NCBI GenBank assembly: GCA_902786665.1
Contig: CADADN010000029.1
Span: forward strand, 1 to 44,214
Reading direction: 5' to 3'
Length of the DNA stretch: 44,214 bases
DNA from: an uncultured Prevotellaceae bacterium
Lineage (GTDB): Bacteria > Bacteroidota > Bacteroidia > Bacteroidales > Bacteroidaceae
Shown here piece after piece: positions 6,141-14,186 of this stretch; within the stretch, counting starts at the first letter, position 1; every line of letters begins with the position of its first letter. The position numbers and the translations under genes were made by a program. The notes beneath the pieces were generated by a model that was given only the letters and a program-made list of their open reading frames with translations, had not been told where the DNA came from and did no database searches.

Positions 6141-6987
6141 AAATAGATGTTTTTAGACGGCTCAATATAGGGAAAATATGATTATCTGACCTTCCACTCT
6201 CTTCATAATGCCTTTCTTCATCATCCCAGAGATAATCTAACACCTCCTTAATAGCTGCTCGTTCTTCATTTGTCAGTAATTGCTCAACAATGAACTCAGA
6301 CCTGTCGAAGCCAGCCTCTGCAATCCAAGGATTATCCTTCAGCAGATTGATTTTAGCCTCTTCAGGATTGTTTCCGCGAACACGCCCAAGTATCTGGCAG
6401 TTTTCCACCTCAATGTTCTCGTTGGGCGCGGTGGTATGACCCTCTGTTGTGAAAATTATGTATTCGTTCATTGGATTTACCTTTTTTTCGTCTTGACAAT
6501 TCAGAATGGGCAGAGGTTCATGACCATCTTCGACAAAATTAGAGAAGTCCAACTCATCTTTCCAATTGGGAAGTGAACCGTCTGGATTGATTGTTAACTC
6601 CAAATAATCGCCAAAGCCTCTCTCATAAGGTGGAATCAAGGCGCTGGGAACATACCCGCGAATCTGATACAACGGTTTCATGCTGGCATCAAACAATGTG
6701 TATGTGCCATAGTCAATGACCTTGCCCCACATGTGGATATAGCCCTTTTCTTCACTCCAGCCAAGAACTTTGTGCTCGGCCAAATCTACCATCACCTCCA
6801 AAGTGCGGTTTTCATTATTGAACATCGGAGGAACAAAATCCGTCTCACATTGTAACTCTGTTGCTAAGCCATCATCAAAGGTTATAAGTTCGTTGCCTTC
6901 ATCCTCACCGTATGGGATGGATATATGCAAGTATCTGGTTTCTTGGTGCAATTTTCTTTCTAAAGCCTGTTCGTTTGTAGATTCCAT
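6133..6987 (-). CDS. Two-part protein of unknown function in the restriction-like operon
   Basis: 284 residues, no signal peptide or membrane segment. Residues ~15-150 are acidic and beta-rich (RYLHISIPYGEDEGNELITF, then YVPSALIPPYERGFGDYLEL). Residues ~172-265 form a second domain beginning MNEYIIFTTEGHTTAPNENI with an internal Met. This looks like a separate small-protein family (EVENCQILGRVRG..., NPWIAEAGFD, DYLWDDEERHYEES). The protein therefore appears to be a fusion of two domains often found alone. It lies 18 nt after the nuclease-like gene and overlaps the methyltransferase remnant by a few bases, so all four genes were once one transcript. I do not recognise a function. Confidence 0.65.
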   Translation of the reverse strand: MESTNEQALERKLHQETRYLHISIPYGEDEGNELITFDDGLATELQCETDFVPPMFNNENRTLEVMVDLAEHKVLGWSEEKGYIHMWGKVIDYGTYTLFDASMKPLYQIRGYVPSALIPPYERGFGDYLELTINPDGSLPNWKDELDFSNFVEDGHEPLPILNCQDEKKVNPMNEYIIFTTEGHTTAPNENIEVENCQILGRVRGNNPEEAKINLLKDNPWIAEAGFDRSEFIVEQLLTNEERAAIKEVLDYLWDDEERHYEESGRSDNHIFPILSRLKTSILG

Positions 6988-7005
6988 ATCTCCATAGTGT
7001 TTAAG

Positions 7006-7731
7006 TTACCATATATTTACTTCAACCTTTTTCAGGCCTTCGTACAATTCCACGACTTGTGAATAATTCAGGAACTTCACTCGTTTCTCTATTGGTGAGA
7101 ACATTGATACATGTAATTTATCCTCGTATTCCTTCTTTCGGTTAGCATCTGCCACAATAAAGAAGCCTGAATTAAAGTCTTGAAGTTCATAGAATTTTGA
7201 CAGCGAGTTCTTAATGTCGGTTGTATGTTCCACTTCGTAAAAATCAGATGGCATGTGACGTTCATTGAACCAAATGACATCCACCGTACGAGCTTTTCTC
7301 TTTAACTCATCGTATGTAAAATCGGGCAAATCTGTTGTGTCCGTTATTTCTCCGAGTTTCCTGTCGATAAAAAGCCTGTTTTGGTCTTGGGCTGGTACAT
7401 AGGTGGTCATGCGGCGATACTTCCCTATCTCTACGAGCAAGCCCTGATAATAACCGTGACTAAATTGTTCTTCGCTCTGCTTGTTGCCAGGCTTCAATTC
7501 AAATTTTCGCATCACTTCATCTCGGCACTCCTCCAACGCCCATAGACCTGGCCGAATTTTAAAAAAAACGGGCGATTGCTGAACTATGCGGCGAATTGAC
7601 TCTTGTGGAGTTTTTGTTGCCCATGTCGAAGTATCAACTATTTGATACAAATTTCCCAATGTCGCATATCCTCCTTGCTGCCGCAGAGTGTCTATGACTT
7701 GTTGAGTCTGTGTATATTTCTTCCCCTTCAT
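7006..7731 (-). CDS. Winged-helix plus PD-(D/E)XK-like nuclease (putative restriction endonuclease)
   Basis: 241 residues, two domains. Residues 1-68 resemble a HARE-type winged helix: QQVIDTLRQQGGYATLGNLY, then ESIRRIVQQSPVFFKIRPGLW. Residues ~85-225 look like a nuclease: E101 in a helix (GLLVEIGKY), D151 in KARTVDVIWF, then E166-V-E168 in FYEVEH followed by TTDIKNSLSKF. The D...ExE spacing with hydrophobic strands on both sides fits the PD-(D/E)XK active site with Glu replacing Lys. A Type II-like restriction or defence nuclease acting on DNA is the likely role, by motif inference only. It starts 6 nt after the KilA-N gene stops, so the two are translationally linked. The adjacent methyltransferase is broken. 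Confidence 0.6.
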   Translation of the reverse strand: MKGKKYTQTQQVIDTLRQQGGYATLGNLYQIVDTSTWATKTPQESIRRIVQQSPVFFKIRPGLWALEECRDEVMRKFELKPGNKQSEEQFSHGYYQGLLVEIGKYRRMTTYVPAQDQNRLFIDRKLGEITDTTDLPDFTYDELKRKARTVDVIWFNERHMPSDFYEVEHTTDIKNSLSKFYELQDFNSGFFIVADANRKKEYEDKLHVSMFSPIEKRVKFLNYSQVVELYEGLKKVEVNIW

Positions 7732-7737
7732 AACAAT

Positions 7738-8556
7738 CTATTTCAACAACTTCCTACCTTCATTATCTTCCAACACCTGCATCTGCTGGATGGCTATCTT
7801 ATTAAGTTTTACGAGCCTTTCGCCTTGTGGCATACCATCGTTGATGAGCACGGCGTTGATGTTCTCCATATTTGAGAGACAGATGAGTTCGTTAATTGTG
7901 GCATAGTCGCGAATGTTGCCTTTCAGCTCTGGATTGGCCTCGCGCCATTGCTTGGCAGTCATGCCAAACATGGCGACATTCAGTACGTCAGCTTCCTCGG
8001 CATATATGATGCTCGACTGCGCTGGTGTCACCTCCTCAGGTATCAGATGACGTTTGATGGCATCGGTATGGATGCGGTAGTTGATTTTCGAAAGTTCTCG
8101 CTTGGCTGTCCAGCCAATCTGCTCTTGCTCCTTGGCTTTCAGGCGTTGGAACTCCATCACAAGATAAAGCTCAAATTCAACAGAAACCCAATTAGCAAAC
8201 TTGAAGGCAATGTCTGAACGGGCATAGGTTCCACCATAGCGCCCTGCTCGCGAGATGAGTCCTACGGCACGTGTTGTCTCAATCCACTGTGATGGTGAGA
8301 GGGTGAAGGCATTCAGACCTGCCTGATTTCTAACCCCCTCGAATTCGAGGGGGTTAAAATTCGGATTATATAGAGTTTCCCACAAACCGAGATACTCAAT
8401 GGTGTTACGATTACGCATCCAATTGGCAATGACACCAGCAGGGTCAATTTCGTTTTTCTGTTTAGCGATATCTGTAATGCAGATGTAGTCAATACCGTTG
8501 ACGGTCATTGTTCTGATACTCACATCCTTTACCGTTATTATACTCCTTTTAGCCAT
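7738..8556 (-). CDS. KilA-N domain protein
   Basis: 272 residues. A KilA-N DNA-binding domain spans residues ~10-140: YICITDIAKQK near the start, IEYLGLWETLYNPNF, LSPSQWIETTRAVGL, and the highly conserved AGRYGGTYARSDIAFKFANW, ending YLVMEFQRLK. The C-terminal part (~150-272) is helical (RIHTDAIKRHLIPEEVTPAQ, then AMFGMTAKQWREANPELKG) and resembles the extension often attached to KilA-N in Bacteroidetes. KilA-N proteins occur in phages and next to restriction or defence genes. As the first gene of a four-gene minus-strand operon it may be its regulator or a phage-sensing partner. A 26-bp perfect palindrome lies inside the coding sequence (8331-8356). Confidence 0.85.
   Translation of the reverse strand: MAKRSIITVKDVSIRTMTVNGIDYICITDIAKQKNEIDPAGVIANWMRNRNTIEYLGLWETLYNPNFNPLEFEGVRNQAGLNAFTLSPSQWIETTRAVGLISRAGRYGGTYARSDIAFKFANWVSVEFELYLVMEFQRLKAKEQEQIGWTAKRELSKINYRIHTDAIKRHLIPEEVTPAQSSIIYAEEADVLNVAMFGMTAKQWREANPELKGNIRDYATINELICLSNMENINAVLINDGMPQGERLVKLNKIAIQQMQVLEDNEGRKLLK
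8331..8356. repeat. Perfect 26-bp palindrome inside the KilA-N gene
   Basis: TAACCCCCTCGAA at 8331-8343 is followed by its exact reverse complement, with no spacer and an EcoRI-type GAATTC core. It encodes the NPLEFEGV stretch of the KilA-N domain. Because the phase is symmetric, both strands encode the same eight residues. Confidence 0.9.
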
Positions 8557-8712
8557 AGTTGTTGATTTTGGTAGTTTCTTATGATTATATAGTTTATGCC
8601 GTCTTTTCCAAATAGGCAGGTTCTTTTATGTATCAGGGGTGCGGGGAATTTGATACGCAGTCTCTGTCTTGTACATCATTTGGTGAGGTCTGCCATACAG
8701 ATAATCCGTATT

Positions 8713-9477
8713 CTATAAATCTTTGTCTCCCATCATATGGATTCTGGAGAACTCATTCTTGAAAGAAGCAACATCATCTTCTGACAAGACACCTTGGTTG
8801 TATCTGTGTTTGATTTCACCTACGAAGTCCATATACATTTCATCGTGCTTCATTGAAGAGACAATCTTCGGAATGGCTTTGTGCGCTTCCGAAGAGAAGT
8901 CTTTATACCATCTGCCGTGCCGCAAACAGTCTGACACGATTCTCTGGGCGCTTTTGATCTGCCCGGTTTCATACAATTCCGATGCTCTGAGGATATAGGC
9001 ATTCCAGTCAGTTTCGGCAAACATCGAAAGGTTGTTGATGATGTAATCAATGATATCAGTTGCCTTGGAAGAACGAGCTATGATTCTGTTATTCGGATCA
9101 ACCAAAACGATGTCGGGGTATGATGTAACCCCCAGTTTCCGCTCAATACCAGCCTGGCCTTTCATCTTTGATACAATCATTAAAGCACGGCCATAGTCGG
9201 GATTGAAATTATTGAAATAAGGCTTCAGCGAATCGGAAAGCGTTAATGCGAAATACTCTGGATTCGCATCCAGACCAGACTGCCCATCAACAGGCTCGTT
9301 ATTATATCCAAAATACAGAATGGTGTACAAGACGTCGTCATTGGACAAACGGGAGAGTTTTCTCTGCCCGCTGACTGGATATCTAATGTCAGGGACCCTC
9401 TCACCAAAAGGCACCTGTGCATTGCCTGCAATCGGGAGAAGGAACAATAACATCGATAGAATCAAACTCTTTCGCAT
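8713..9477 (-). CDS. Exported protein with a thioredoxin-like segment
   Basis: 254 residues. A signal peptide (MRKSLILSMLLFLLPIAGNA) is cleaved after about residue 20. The mature N-terminal region (~25-150) has a thioredoxin-fold feel: a strand with DDVLYTILYFGYN and later LGVTSYPDIVLVDPNNRIIA, where the SYPDIVLVD stretch resembles the cis-Pro loop and strand of periplasmic thioredoxin-like proteins. There is no CxxC, so it is not an ordinary disulfide oxidoreductase. Residues ~155-250 are helical and may be tetratricopeptide-like (YILRASELYETGQIKSAQRI). It is likely a periplasmic protein of unknown role, with its own promoter at 9500-9532. Confidence 0.6.
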   Translation of the reverse strand: MRKSLILSMLLFLLPIAGNAQVPFGERVPDIRYPVSGQRKLSRLSNDDVLYTILYFGYNNEPVDGQSGLDANPEYFALTLSDSLKPYFNNFNPDYGRALMIVSKMKGQAGIERKLGVTSYPDIVLVDPNNRIIARSSKATDIIDYIINNLSMFAETDWNAYILRASELYETGQIKSAQRIVSDCLRHGRWYKDFSSEAHKAIPKIVSSMKHDEMYMDFVGEIKHRYNQGVLSEDDVASFKNEFSRIHMMGDKDL

Positions 9478-9499
9478 ACAATTTCCGATTTATCTGTTT

Positions 9500-9532
9500 G
9501 CAAAAATAGAACAAAACCATCACTTACACAAA
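9500..9532 (-). promoter_or_regulatory. Promoter of the thioredoxin-like exported protein
   Basis: On the minus strand: TTTG (9532-9529), 20 nt, TATTTTTGC (9508-9500), about 22 nt before the ATG at 9477. Confidence 0.7.
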
Positions 9533-9632
9533 TCTTTAGGAATAATTTAAGTTAAGGCACGCTCCTTTATGAACGATTGATATGCCTTGTGGCTTATCAA
9601 CTCATTGTTGTTATTTTACCTCAATTTGGTTA

Positions 9633-9663
9633 TTTGTTTTTCAATAGATTTTATTATTTTTGC
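9633..9663 (+). promoter_or_regulatory. Promoter of the YARHG protein gene
   Basis: TTTG at 9633-9636, 18 nt, then TATTTTTGC at 9655-9663. Transcription would start about 105 nt before the ATG at 9777. In-frame upstream start codons near 9660 overlap the -7 box and so cannot be used. Confidence 0.7.
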
Positions 9664-9776
9664 ACCATAGCCCATTCGATTATGCTGCCTGTTCTCGAAA
9701 AAACAGGTGCGATGAAGGTCGACGGGACTTTTGTAGAGGAATTAATGAATACCATAACCACATAAAAAACGAAACG

Positions 9777-10934
9777 ATGATGAAAAGAATAATGCTTTCG
9801 TTGATGATGCTTTGTGCCGTGATGATGGCTCAGGCACAGACGATTCGGGAGAACCAGAAGTTCTGGGACGGATATAGTCTCTACACCGTGAAGGAGATAA
9901 GGATGGGAAGCATCGTGTATATGACCGCCCGACATGGCGAAGAACTGACCCTGGAGAAGGTGGCCGGCAAACAAGGGGAGTATAAGATTATCCCCAGTCG
10001 ACAGGCAGATGATTGTCCGTTTGGCGCGCAGTATGGCTGGAGGGTGCAGCATGTGCGTCAGGATGGCAAGAATTTCCTGGCCGTACGCAAACCCAATGGA
10101 GACGCGATATGGACGCTGGAGCTGACCACCAATAACGAGGATACCTGCGAGGAAATGCAGGAGATGATGTGTCAGGAGGAACCTTGGAACGCCGTGAACA
10201 GCATCCTGCTCAACCGTGCCTACCTGTCGAGCCGCGTGGCCGACAAGAAGGAGTTGCGCCTGTTGCGAAACAAGATCCTGGCCTATCACGGCTACCGATT
10301 CGAGTCGAAAGACCTGCAGGACTACTTCGGCAAAATAGGCTGGTATAAGCCGGGTAATAACAACAAAGCCATCAAACTGAACATCATCGAGCAGACCAAC
10401 CTGCAGCTCATCAAGAGCGTGGAGGCTGAGATGGCCGAAGAGGAGAGTGTGGAGGGCGTGGCCGACGGCGTGGATGCCGCTCCTGATGAAGATTGGACGG
10501 AAGAGGCTGTGGCCAAGCAGATTCGGAAGTATTTCGATGCGGTGAACAAGACATTCGCCGAAGGGTCGGGCCTGAATCCCTTCGATCTGGACAAGAATTA
10601 CTATACTGCGTATTGGAACGAGATATACGAAGCCGTGAACGAGAAGGAGGCTACAGTAGATTCGGCTGAAAAACGGTTTTTTGTAGACGACTTCCATTGG
10701 ACTGGTGGCCTGGAGACTCCACTCGAAGTGAAGAACATCAAGGTGGAACTGCTGACGGGCACCATGGCGGAGGCCGAATTCATCCTTGTGGAAAAGGTGC
10801 ACAACTTCAGTATGAAGGCCATCCTGTCGCTGGATTATGAACAGGGGGAATGGCGCATCAACAACTGGCTTCCAGATGACAAGAACATCTCTGAAAGCAC
10901 TTTGGTGAAAATGGAGAAATATGTAGGACGGTAG
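9777..10934 (+). CDS. Secreted YARHG domain protein
   Basis: 385 residues from the ATG at 9777. The frame is open further upstream, but this start gives a proper signal peptide (MMKRIMLSLMMLCAVMMAQA) and follows the promoter. Residues ~25-115 form a beta-rich domain. Residues ~146-215 carry a YARHG domain, seen as LRNKILAYHGYRFESKDLQD followed by YFGKIGWYKP. YARHG domains are extracellular and of unknown ligand, and may bind cell wall. The region ~220-250 is an acidic linker (AEEESVEGVADGVDAAPDED), and the last ~130 residues form another globular domain ending MEKYVGR. It is followed directly by composite repeat locus B. Confidence 0.7.
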   Translation: MMKRIMLSLMMLCAVMMAQAQTIRENQKFWDGYSLYTVKEIRMGSIVYMTARHGEELTLEKVAGKQGEYKIIPSRQADDCPFGAQYGWRVQHVRQDGKNFLAVRKPNGDAIWTLELTTNNEDTCEEMQEMMCQEEPWNAVNSILLNRAYLSSRVADKKELRLLRNKILAYHGYRFESKDLQDYFGKIGWYKPGNNNKAIKLNIIEQTNLQLIKSVEAEMAEEESVEGVADGVDAAPDEDWTEEAVAKQIRKYFDAVNKTFAEGSGLNPFDLDKNYYTAYWNEIYEAVNEKEATVDSAEKRFFVDDFHWTGGLETPLEVKNIKVELLTGTMAEAEFILVEKVHNFSMKAILSLDYEQGEWRINNWLPDDKNISESTLVKMEKYVGR

Positions 10935-10958
10935 GGTGTGGTTACCTTGACTTCGGGG

Positions 10959-11612
10959 GATGAGCTTCTGATCTTTTTCAGTCGCTTCGCGAGAAATCTT
11001 ACAAATCGATTCAAATCCTACAAATCCATTTTTTCTGCATCGGGGGTATATGGTCGCTGCGCTCAAAATCTTACAAATTCTTTAAGAAAATCTTGCATGA
11101 ATTGTATGATTTTTAATTTGATTTTTTTTGATTTTGAGCGAAGCGACCTTACTCAACAAGGATGCCGACTTCTCACATGAAAATAAAAAAACGCGTTGCT
11201 TGGAAAAAGGAACATGAAACGCTGACGCTTAGGAAAAAGGCTGCGAGGGCAGCCTGAGAAAAATGCAAAAAAAATTACTAAAACAATTCAGATCTCTCCG
11301 TAGCTTGAAATTAATGATCATTAATGGACATTCGTGTTAAAAAAAAATTCAGATTTCTCAGAATATTCCGTAGTCCTTTTTGATTCGTGTTGATTCGGTT
11401 AATTAGTGTTCGTTTTCAAACGCCAGGTTGTCATGTTAGTGGTCGCTGCGCTCAAAATCCTACAAAATCTTTAAGAAAATCTTGTGTTTTAGTGCCCTAC
11501 GGGCAGAAATCAAGCAAATCTATTCAAATCTCACAAATCCTTTTTCCTGCATATTTTGTGGTCGCTTCGCTCAAATTCATACAAAATCTTTAAGAAAATC
11601 TTGTGTTCTTGG
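10959..11612. repeat. Composite intergenic repeat, locus B (reads on plus strand)
   Basis: About 650 bp with the same module order as locus A, in opposite orientation. It runs: GCTTCTGATCTTTTTCAGTC..GCGAGAAATC; a complete ~97-bp inverted-end element (11052-11148); CTTACTCAACAAGGATGCC; ACGCGTTGCTTGG and the hairpin GGCTGC-4nt-GCAGCC; CAGATTTCTCAGAATATTCC; a segment with TTAGTGTTCGTT and CAAACGCCAGG; then two left-half elements starting near 11441 and 11560, each with ATCTTTAAGAAAATCTTG. I see no gene inside. Confidence 0.85.
11052..11148. repeat. ~97-bp element with inverted ends, copy 3
   Basis: It starts GGTCGCTGCGCTCAAAATC and ends GATTTTGAGCGAAGCGACC, 19-bp ends that pair except at one position. 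The interior is shared with the copies at 674-769 and 1114-1210. Length matches within 1 bp. Confidence 0.8.
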
Positions 11613-11756
11613 CGCTTTCGTGTTCGAATATCCTCATACATTATTTATTAATATTGTTCCTCTTCGGATGCGAAGATACAAAAAAATCCGCACCTGGCGG
11701 CAGGAACATGGCAAAAATCATCATAAATGGGGAGCGTGAGTTAAAAAAGAAAGTTG

Positions 11757-11765
11757 TAACTTTGC
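11757..11765 (+). promoter_or_regulatory. -7 box for the M28 peptidase gene
   Basis: TAACTTTGC matches TAnnTTTG. It lies 29 nt before the ATG at 11795, and upstream in-frame starts are excluded because they precede it. Confidence 0.6.
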
Positions 11766-11794
11766 ACACGGAATCTGAAATCAGCATGATTGAT

Positions 11795-13063
11795 ATGAAA
11801 ATAAGATATATTCTCTTATCCTTGACTTGCGCACTTGCATTACAGACACAAGCCCAAAAACAGGATGATATGCGGCAAGCGGTGGAATACCTGGCCTCGC
11901 AGGAACTGGGTGGCAGATATCCTGCCACGGCCGGCGACACCCTCGCCTCTGAGTTCATTGCCGGCAAACTGCGCAAACTGAAGTTCAAGCCCATCGTCAA
12001 GGAGAAGAAGAACAAAGGATACTATCACGACTTCACCTACGGAAAGAACGAGAAGCGAACCACCCACAACATCATCGCGGTGCTTCCGGGTAAGGACAAG
12101 CGCCTGAGGAACGAGTACATCGTCGTGGCCTCGCATTACGACCATCTGGGTATGGGAGGCAAGGGCTCGGGTTCGCGACGTCCTGACACACTGGGCGTGC
12201 ATCCCGGTGCCGATGACAATGCGAGCGGCGATGCCGTGGTGCTCGAATTGGCGAAGCATTTCAAGAAGAACCGTCAGCCCCGCAGCATCATCTTCGCTTT
12301 CTTTGGTGCAGAGGAGCAGGGACTTGTGGGTTCGAAGTTCTTCCTGGAATGGATGAAGAAAGAAGATGGCCGGCGCATCAACCTGCCTGCCAACAAAGAC
12401 GGTATTGTGGCGATGGTGAACCTGGACATGGTGGGACGCATGCGCGACAATGCCATGAGCGTGTCGGGCACGGGAACGAGCAGTGGTTTCAAGGCCATGG
12501 TAGAGGAGTTAGCCGAAAAGGACAACCTGAACGTAGCCTGCATTGCCGACGGTTATGGTCCGAGCGACCATGCGTCGTTCGTGGCCGTGGAAATCCCCGT
12601 GCTCTTCCTCACCACAGGCGGGCATATGGAATACCATACCCCTGCCGATGTGCCATCGACCCTGAATTACGACGGCATGCAGCAGACCCTGGACTTCTCG
12701 AAAGAGTTGATAGGCAGGATAGCCAGCATGCCCGAGGCGCCCGACTATATCAATGTGCCCAGCAGCAACAAGATGAGCCACGCCAATTTCAAGGTGACCT
12801 TGGGACTGATGCCCGACGTGATGGGCGCCAGCAACGTGCCCGGCCTACGTGCCGACATCGTGGTGGCTGGAAAGCCAGCGCACAATGCCGGCATCAGGAG
12901 CGGCGACATCATCCAGGAGATTGACGGCAAGCCCCTCAAGGATATCGAGGAATACATGGAGCGCTTGTCGGAACTCACACCTGGAACTACCATCCCGGTG
13001 AAGGTGCTACGGGGTGAGGAGACTATCGTTTTTCAAGTTCACTTAACACCTCCCATCAGATGA
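11795..13063 (+). CDS. Secreted M28-family zinc aminopeptidase with C-terminal PDZ domain
   Basis: 422 residues from ATG 11795 (ATG 11786 is also possible). A signal peptide MKIRYILLSLTCALALQTQA precedes the enzyme. The M28 domain spans ~30-310. Probable di-zinc ligands are His in VVASHYDHLG (~114), Asp in HPGADDNASG (~140), the catalytic/ligand Glu pair in FGAEEQGL (~173-174), Asp in VNLDMVGR (~211) and His in MEYHTPAD (~281). Residues ~340-415 form a PDZ domain (GLRADIVVAGKPAHNAGIRS, then GDIIQEIDGKPL), which may present substrates or bind peptide ends. The protein removes N-terminal amino acids from peptides in the periplasm or outside the cell. Its stop overlaps the next start (ATGA), so the two are translationally coupled. 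Confidence 0.9.
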   Translation: MKIRYILLSLTCALALQTQAQKQDDMRQAVEYLASQELGGRYPATAGDTLASEFIAGKLRKLKFKPIVKEKKNKGYYHDFTYGKNEKRTTHNIIAVLPGKDKRLRNEYIVVASHYDHLGMGGKGSGSRRPDTLGVHPGADDNASGDAVVLELAKHFKKNRQPRSIIFAFFGAEEQGLVGSKFFLEWMKKEDGRRINLPANKDGIVAMVNLDMVGRMRDNAMSVSGTGTSSGFKAMVEELAEKDNLNVACIADGYGPSDHASFVAVEIPVLFLTTGGHMEYHTPADVPSTLNYDGMQQTLDFSKELIGRIASMPEAPDYINVPSSNKMSHANFKVTLGLMPDVMGASNVPGLRADIVVAGKPAHNAGIRSGDIIQEIDGKPLKDIEEYMERLSELTPGTTIPVKVLRGEETIVFQVHLTPPIR

Positions 13064-14046
13064 GAAAATTCCTATTCTGGCTTTTAGCAGTGGTCATCAC
13101 GTTGGTATTGAGCATATACCAGCGCATGACGGGTCCGACATATCCCCAAAAAGTGGCCGTGGAATGGAATGGGGAAAGTGTGAAGGTGAAGCTGCCCAGG
13201 AGTGGTGTGCAGCACGATGAGATGGTGAAACTAAAAGGTGTGCCGAAGGATGCCACCGCACAAATCCATTACCGCCGCTACCCCACTCATGAGGAATACA
13301 CCACAAAGGAGTTCGAATGGAACGATGGCGTGTGGCAGGCAGCTCTGCCCGTGCAGCCTGTAGGCGGAAAACTGCAGTATTACATCACTGTCGACGGTAA
13401 GGACTATCCAGCCGACGAGCCCGTGGTGATACGGTTCCGCAATAATGTGCCGGCAGGCATCCTGATTCCCCACATCCTGCTGATGTTCGCGGCCATGCTG
13501 TTTGCCGTCTACACGTTCATGCTGGTGATCATACGCAAGGAATACAGCAAATGGCTGAAGATCACCGTGGCCACTCTGTTTGTGGGGGGCTTCATCTTCG
13601 GTCCGCTCGTGCAGCATGCCGCCTTCGGGCCCTGGTGGACCGGATTCCCATACGGTACCGACCTCACCGACAATAAGACACTCCTCTCGTTCCTGTTCTT
13701 CCTACTGGCCCTGGCCACCATGAAGTGGAAGCACAACCGATGGGTGGTGGCCCTGGCCGTGCTGTTCATGATAGCCATCTTCAGCATCCCCCACAGCGCA
13801 TACGGGTCGGAGTATGACTACGAATCTCAACAACTGAGCACGGAGAAGGGGAAGTTGGTTTATCATGCTTCGCATGATGAACATCGGCTGCGCCTCGGCA
13901 TACAGAAAGCATGCTTTCGTCTGCTCTCGGCTTGCACGATGTTTGAGATTGGAGGTTGGAGGTTTATCATGCTACGCATGATGAACATCGGCGGCACCTC
14001 GGCAATTAGAGCAAGTTCTATTGCGCTCGGTTTGCACGATGTTTGA
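13060..14046 (+). CDS. Membrane protein of unknown function with a repeat-derived C-terminal tail
   Basis: 328 residues. An N-terminal membrane segment (FLFWLLAVVITLVLSIYQ) is followed by an extracytoplasmic beta-domain (~30-130, ending YPADEPVVIRF). Four further membrane segments follow (~135-158, 165-185, 208-225, 230-245). Motif FPYGTDLTDNKTLLSF lies between segments 3 and 4. The globular part appears to end near STEKGKL (residue ~266). The last ~62 residues (from VYHASHDEH) are encoded entirely by the palindromic repeats at 13857-14100, so they are probably an accidental extension. The gene overlaps the M28 peptidase by 4 nt. No function is recognised. Confidence 0.75.
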   Translation: MRKFLFWLLAVVITLVLSIYQRMTGPTYPQKVAVEWNGESVKVKLPRSGVQHDEMVKLKGVPKDATAQIHYRRYPTHEEYTTKEFEWNDGVWQAALPVQPVGGKLQYYITVDGKDYPADEPVVIRFRNNVPAGILIPHILLMFAAMLFAVYTFMLVIIRKEYSKWLKITVATLFVGGFIFGPLVQHAAFGPWWTGFPYGTDLTDNKTLLSFLFFLLALATMKWKHNRWVVALAVLFMIAIFSIPHSAYGSEYDYESQQLSTEKGKLVYHASHDEHRLRLGIQKACFRLLSACTMFEIGGWRFIMLRMMNIGGTSAIRASSIALGLHDV

Positions 14047-14100
14047 GGTTTGAGCCTCGCTTGATGAGAGATTTATCATGCTTTGCTTGACGTTGGAGGA
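13857..14100. repeat. ~104-bp palindrome-rich repeat, two copies plus a partial third
   Basis: The unit starts GGTTTATCATGC and contains the nested inverted repeats ATCATGC-3nt-GCATGAT, AACATCGGC ... CACGATGTTTGA and, in copy 1, the palindrome GAAAGCATGCTTTC. Copy 1 is 13857-13960, copy 2 13961 to about 14068, and copy 3 is truncated (14069-14100). It looks like a Prevotella-type REP/hairpin repeat. It overlaps the 3' end of the preceding gene. Confidence 0.8.
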
Positions 14101-14186
14101 CTTTCCAATTAACATCCTTAGGTCTTGAACAACAAGAAATGATGCGAAACGAAAATTACATATTTATTCATTCAATCCATTTAGTT

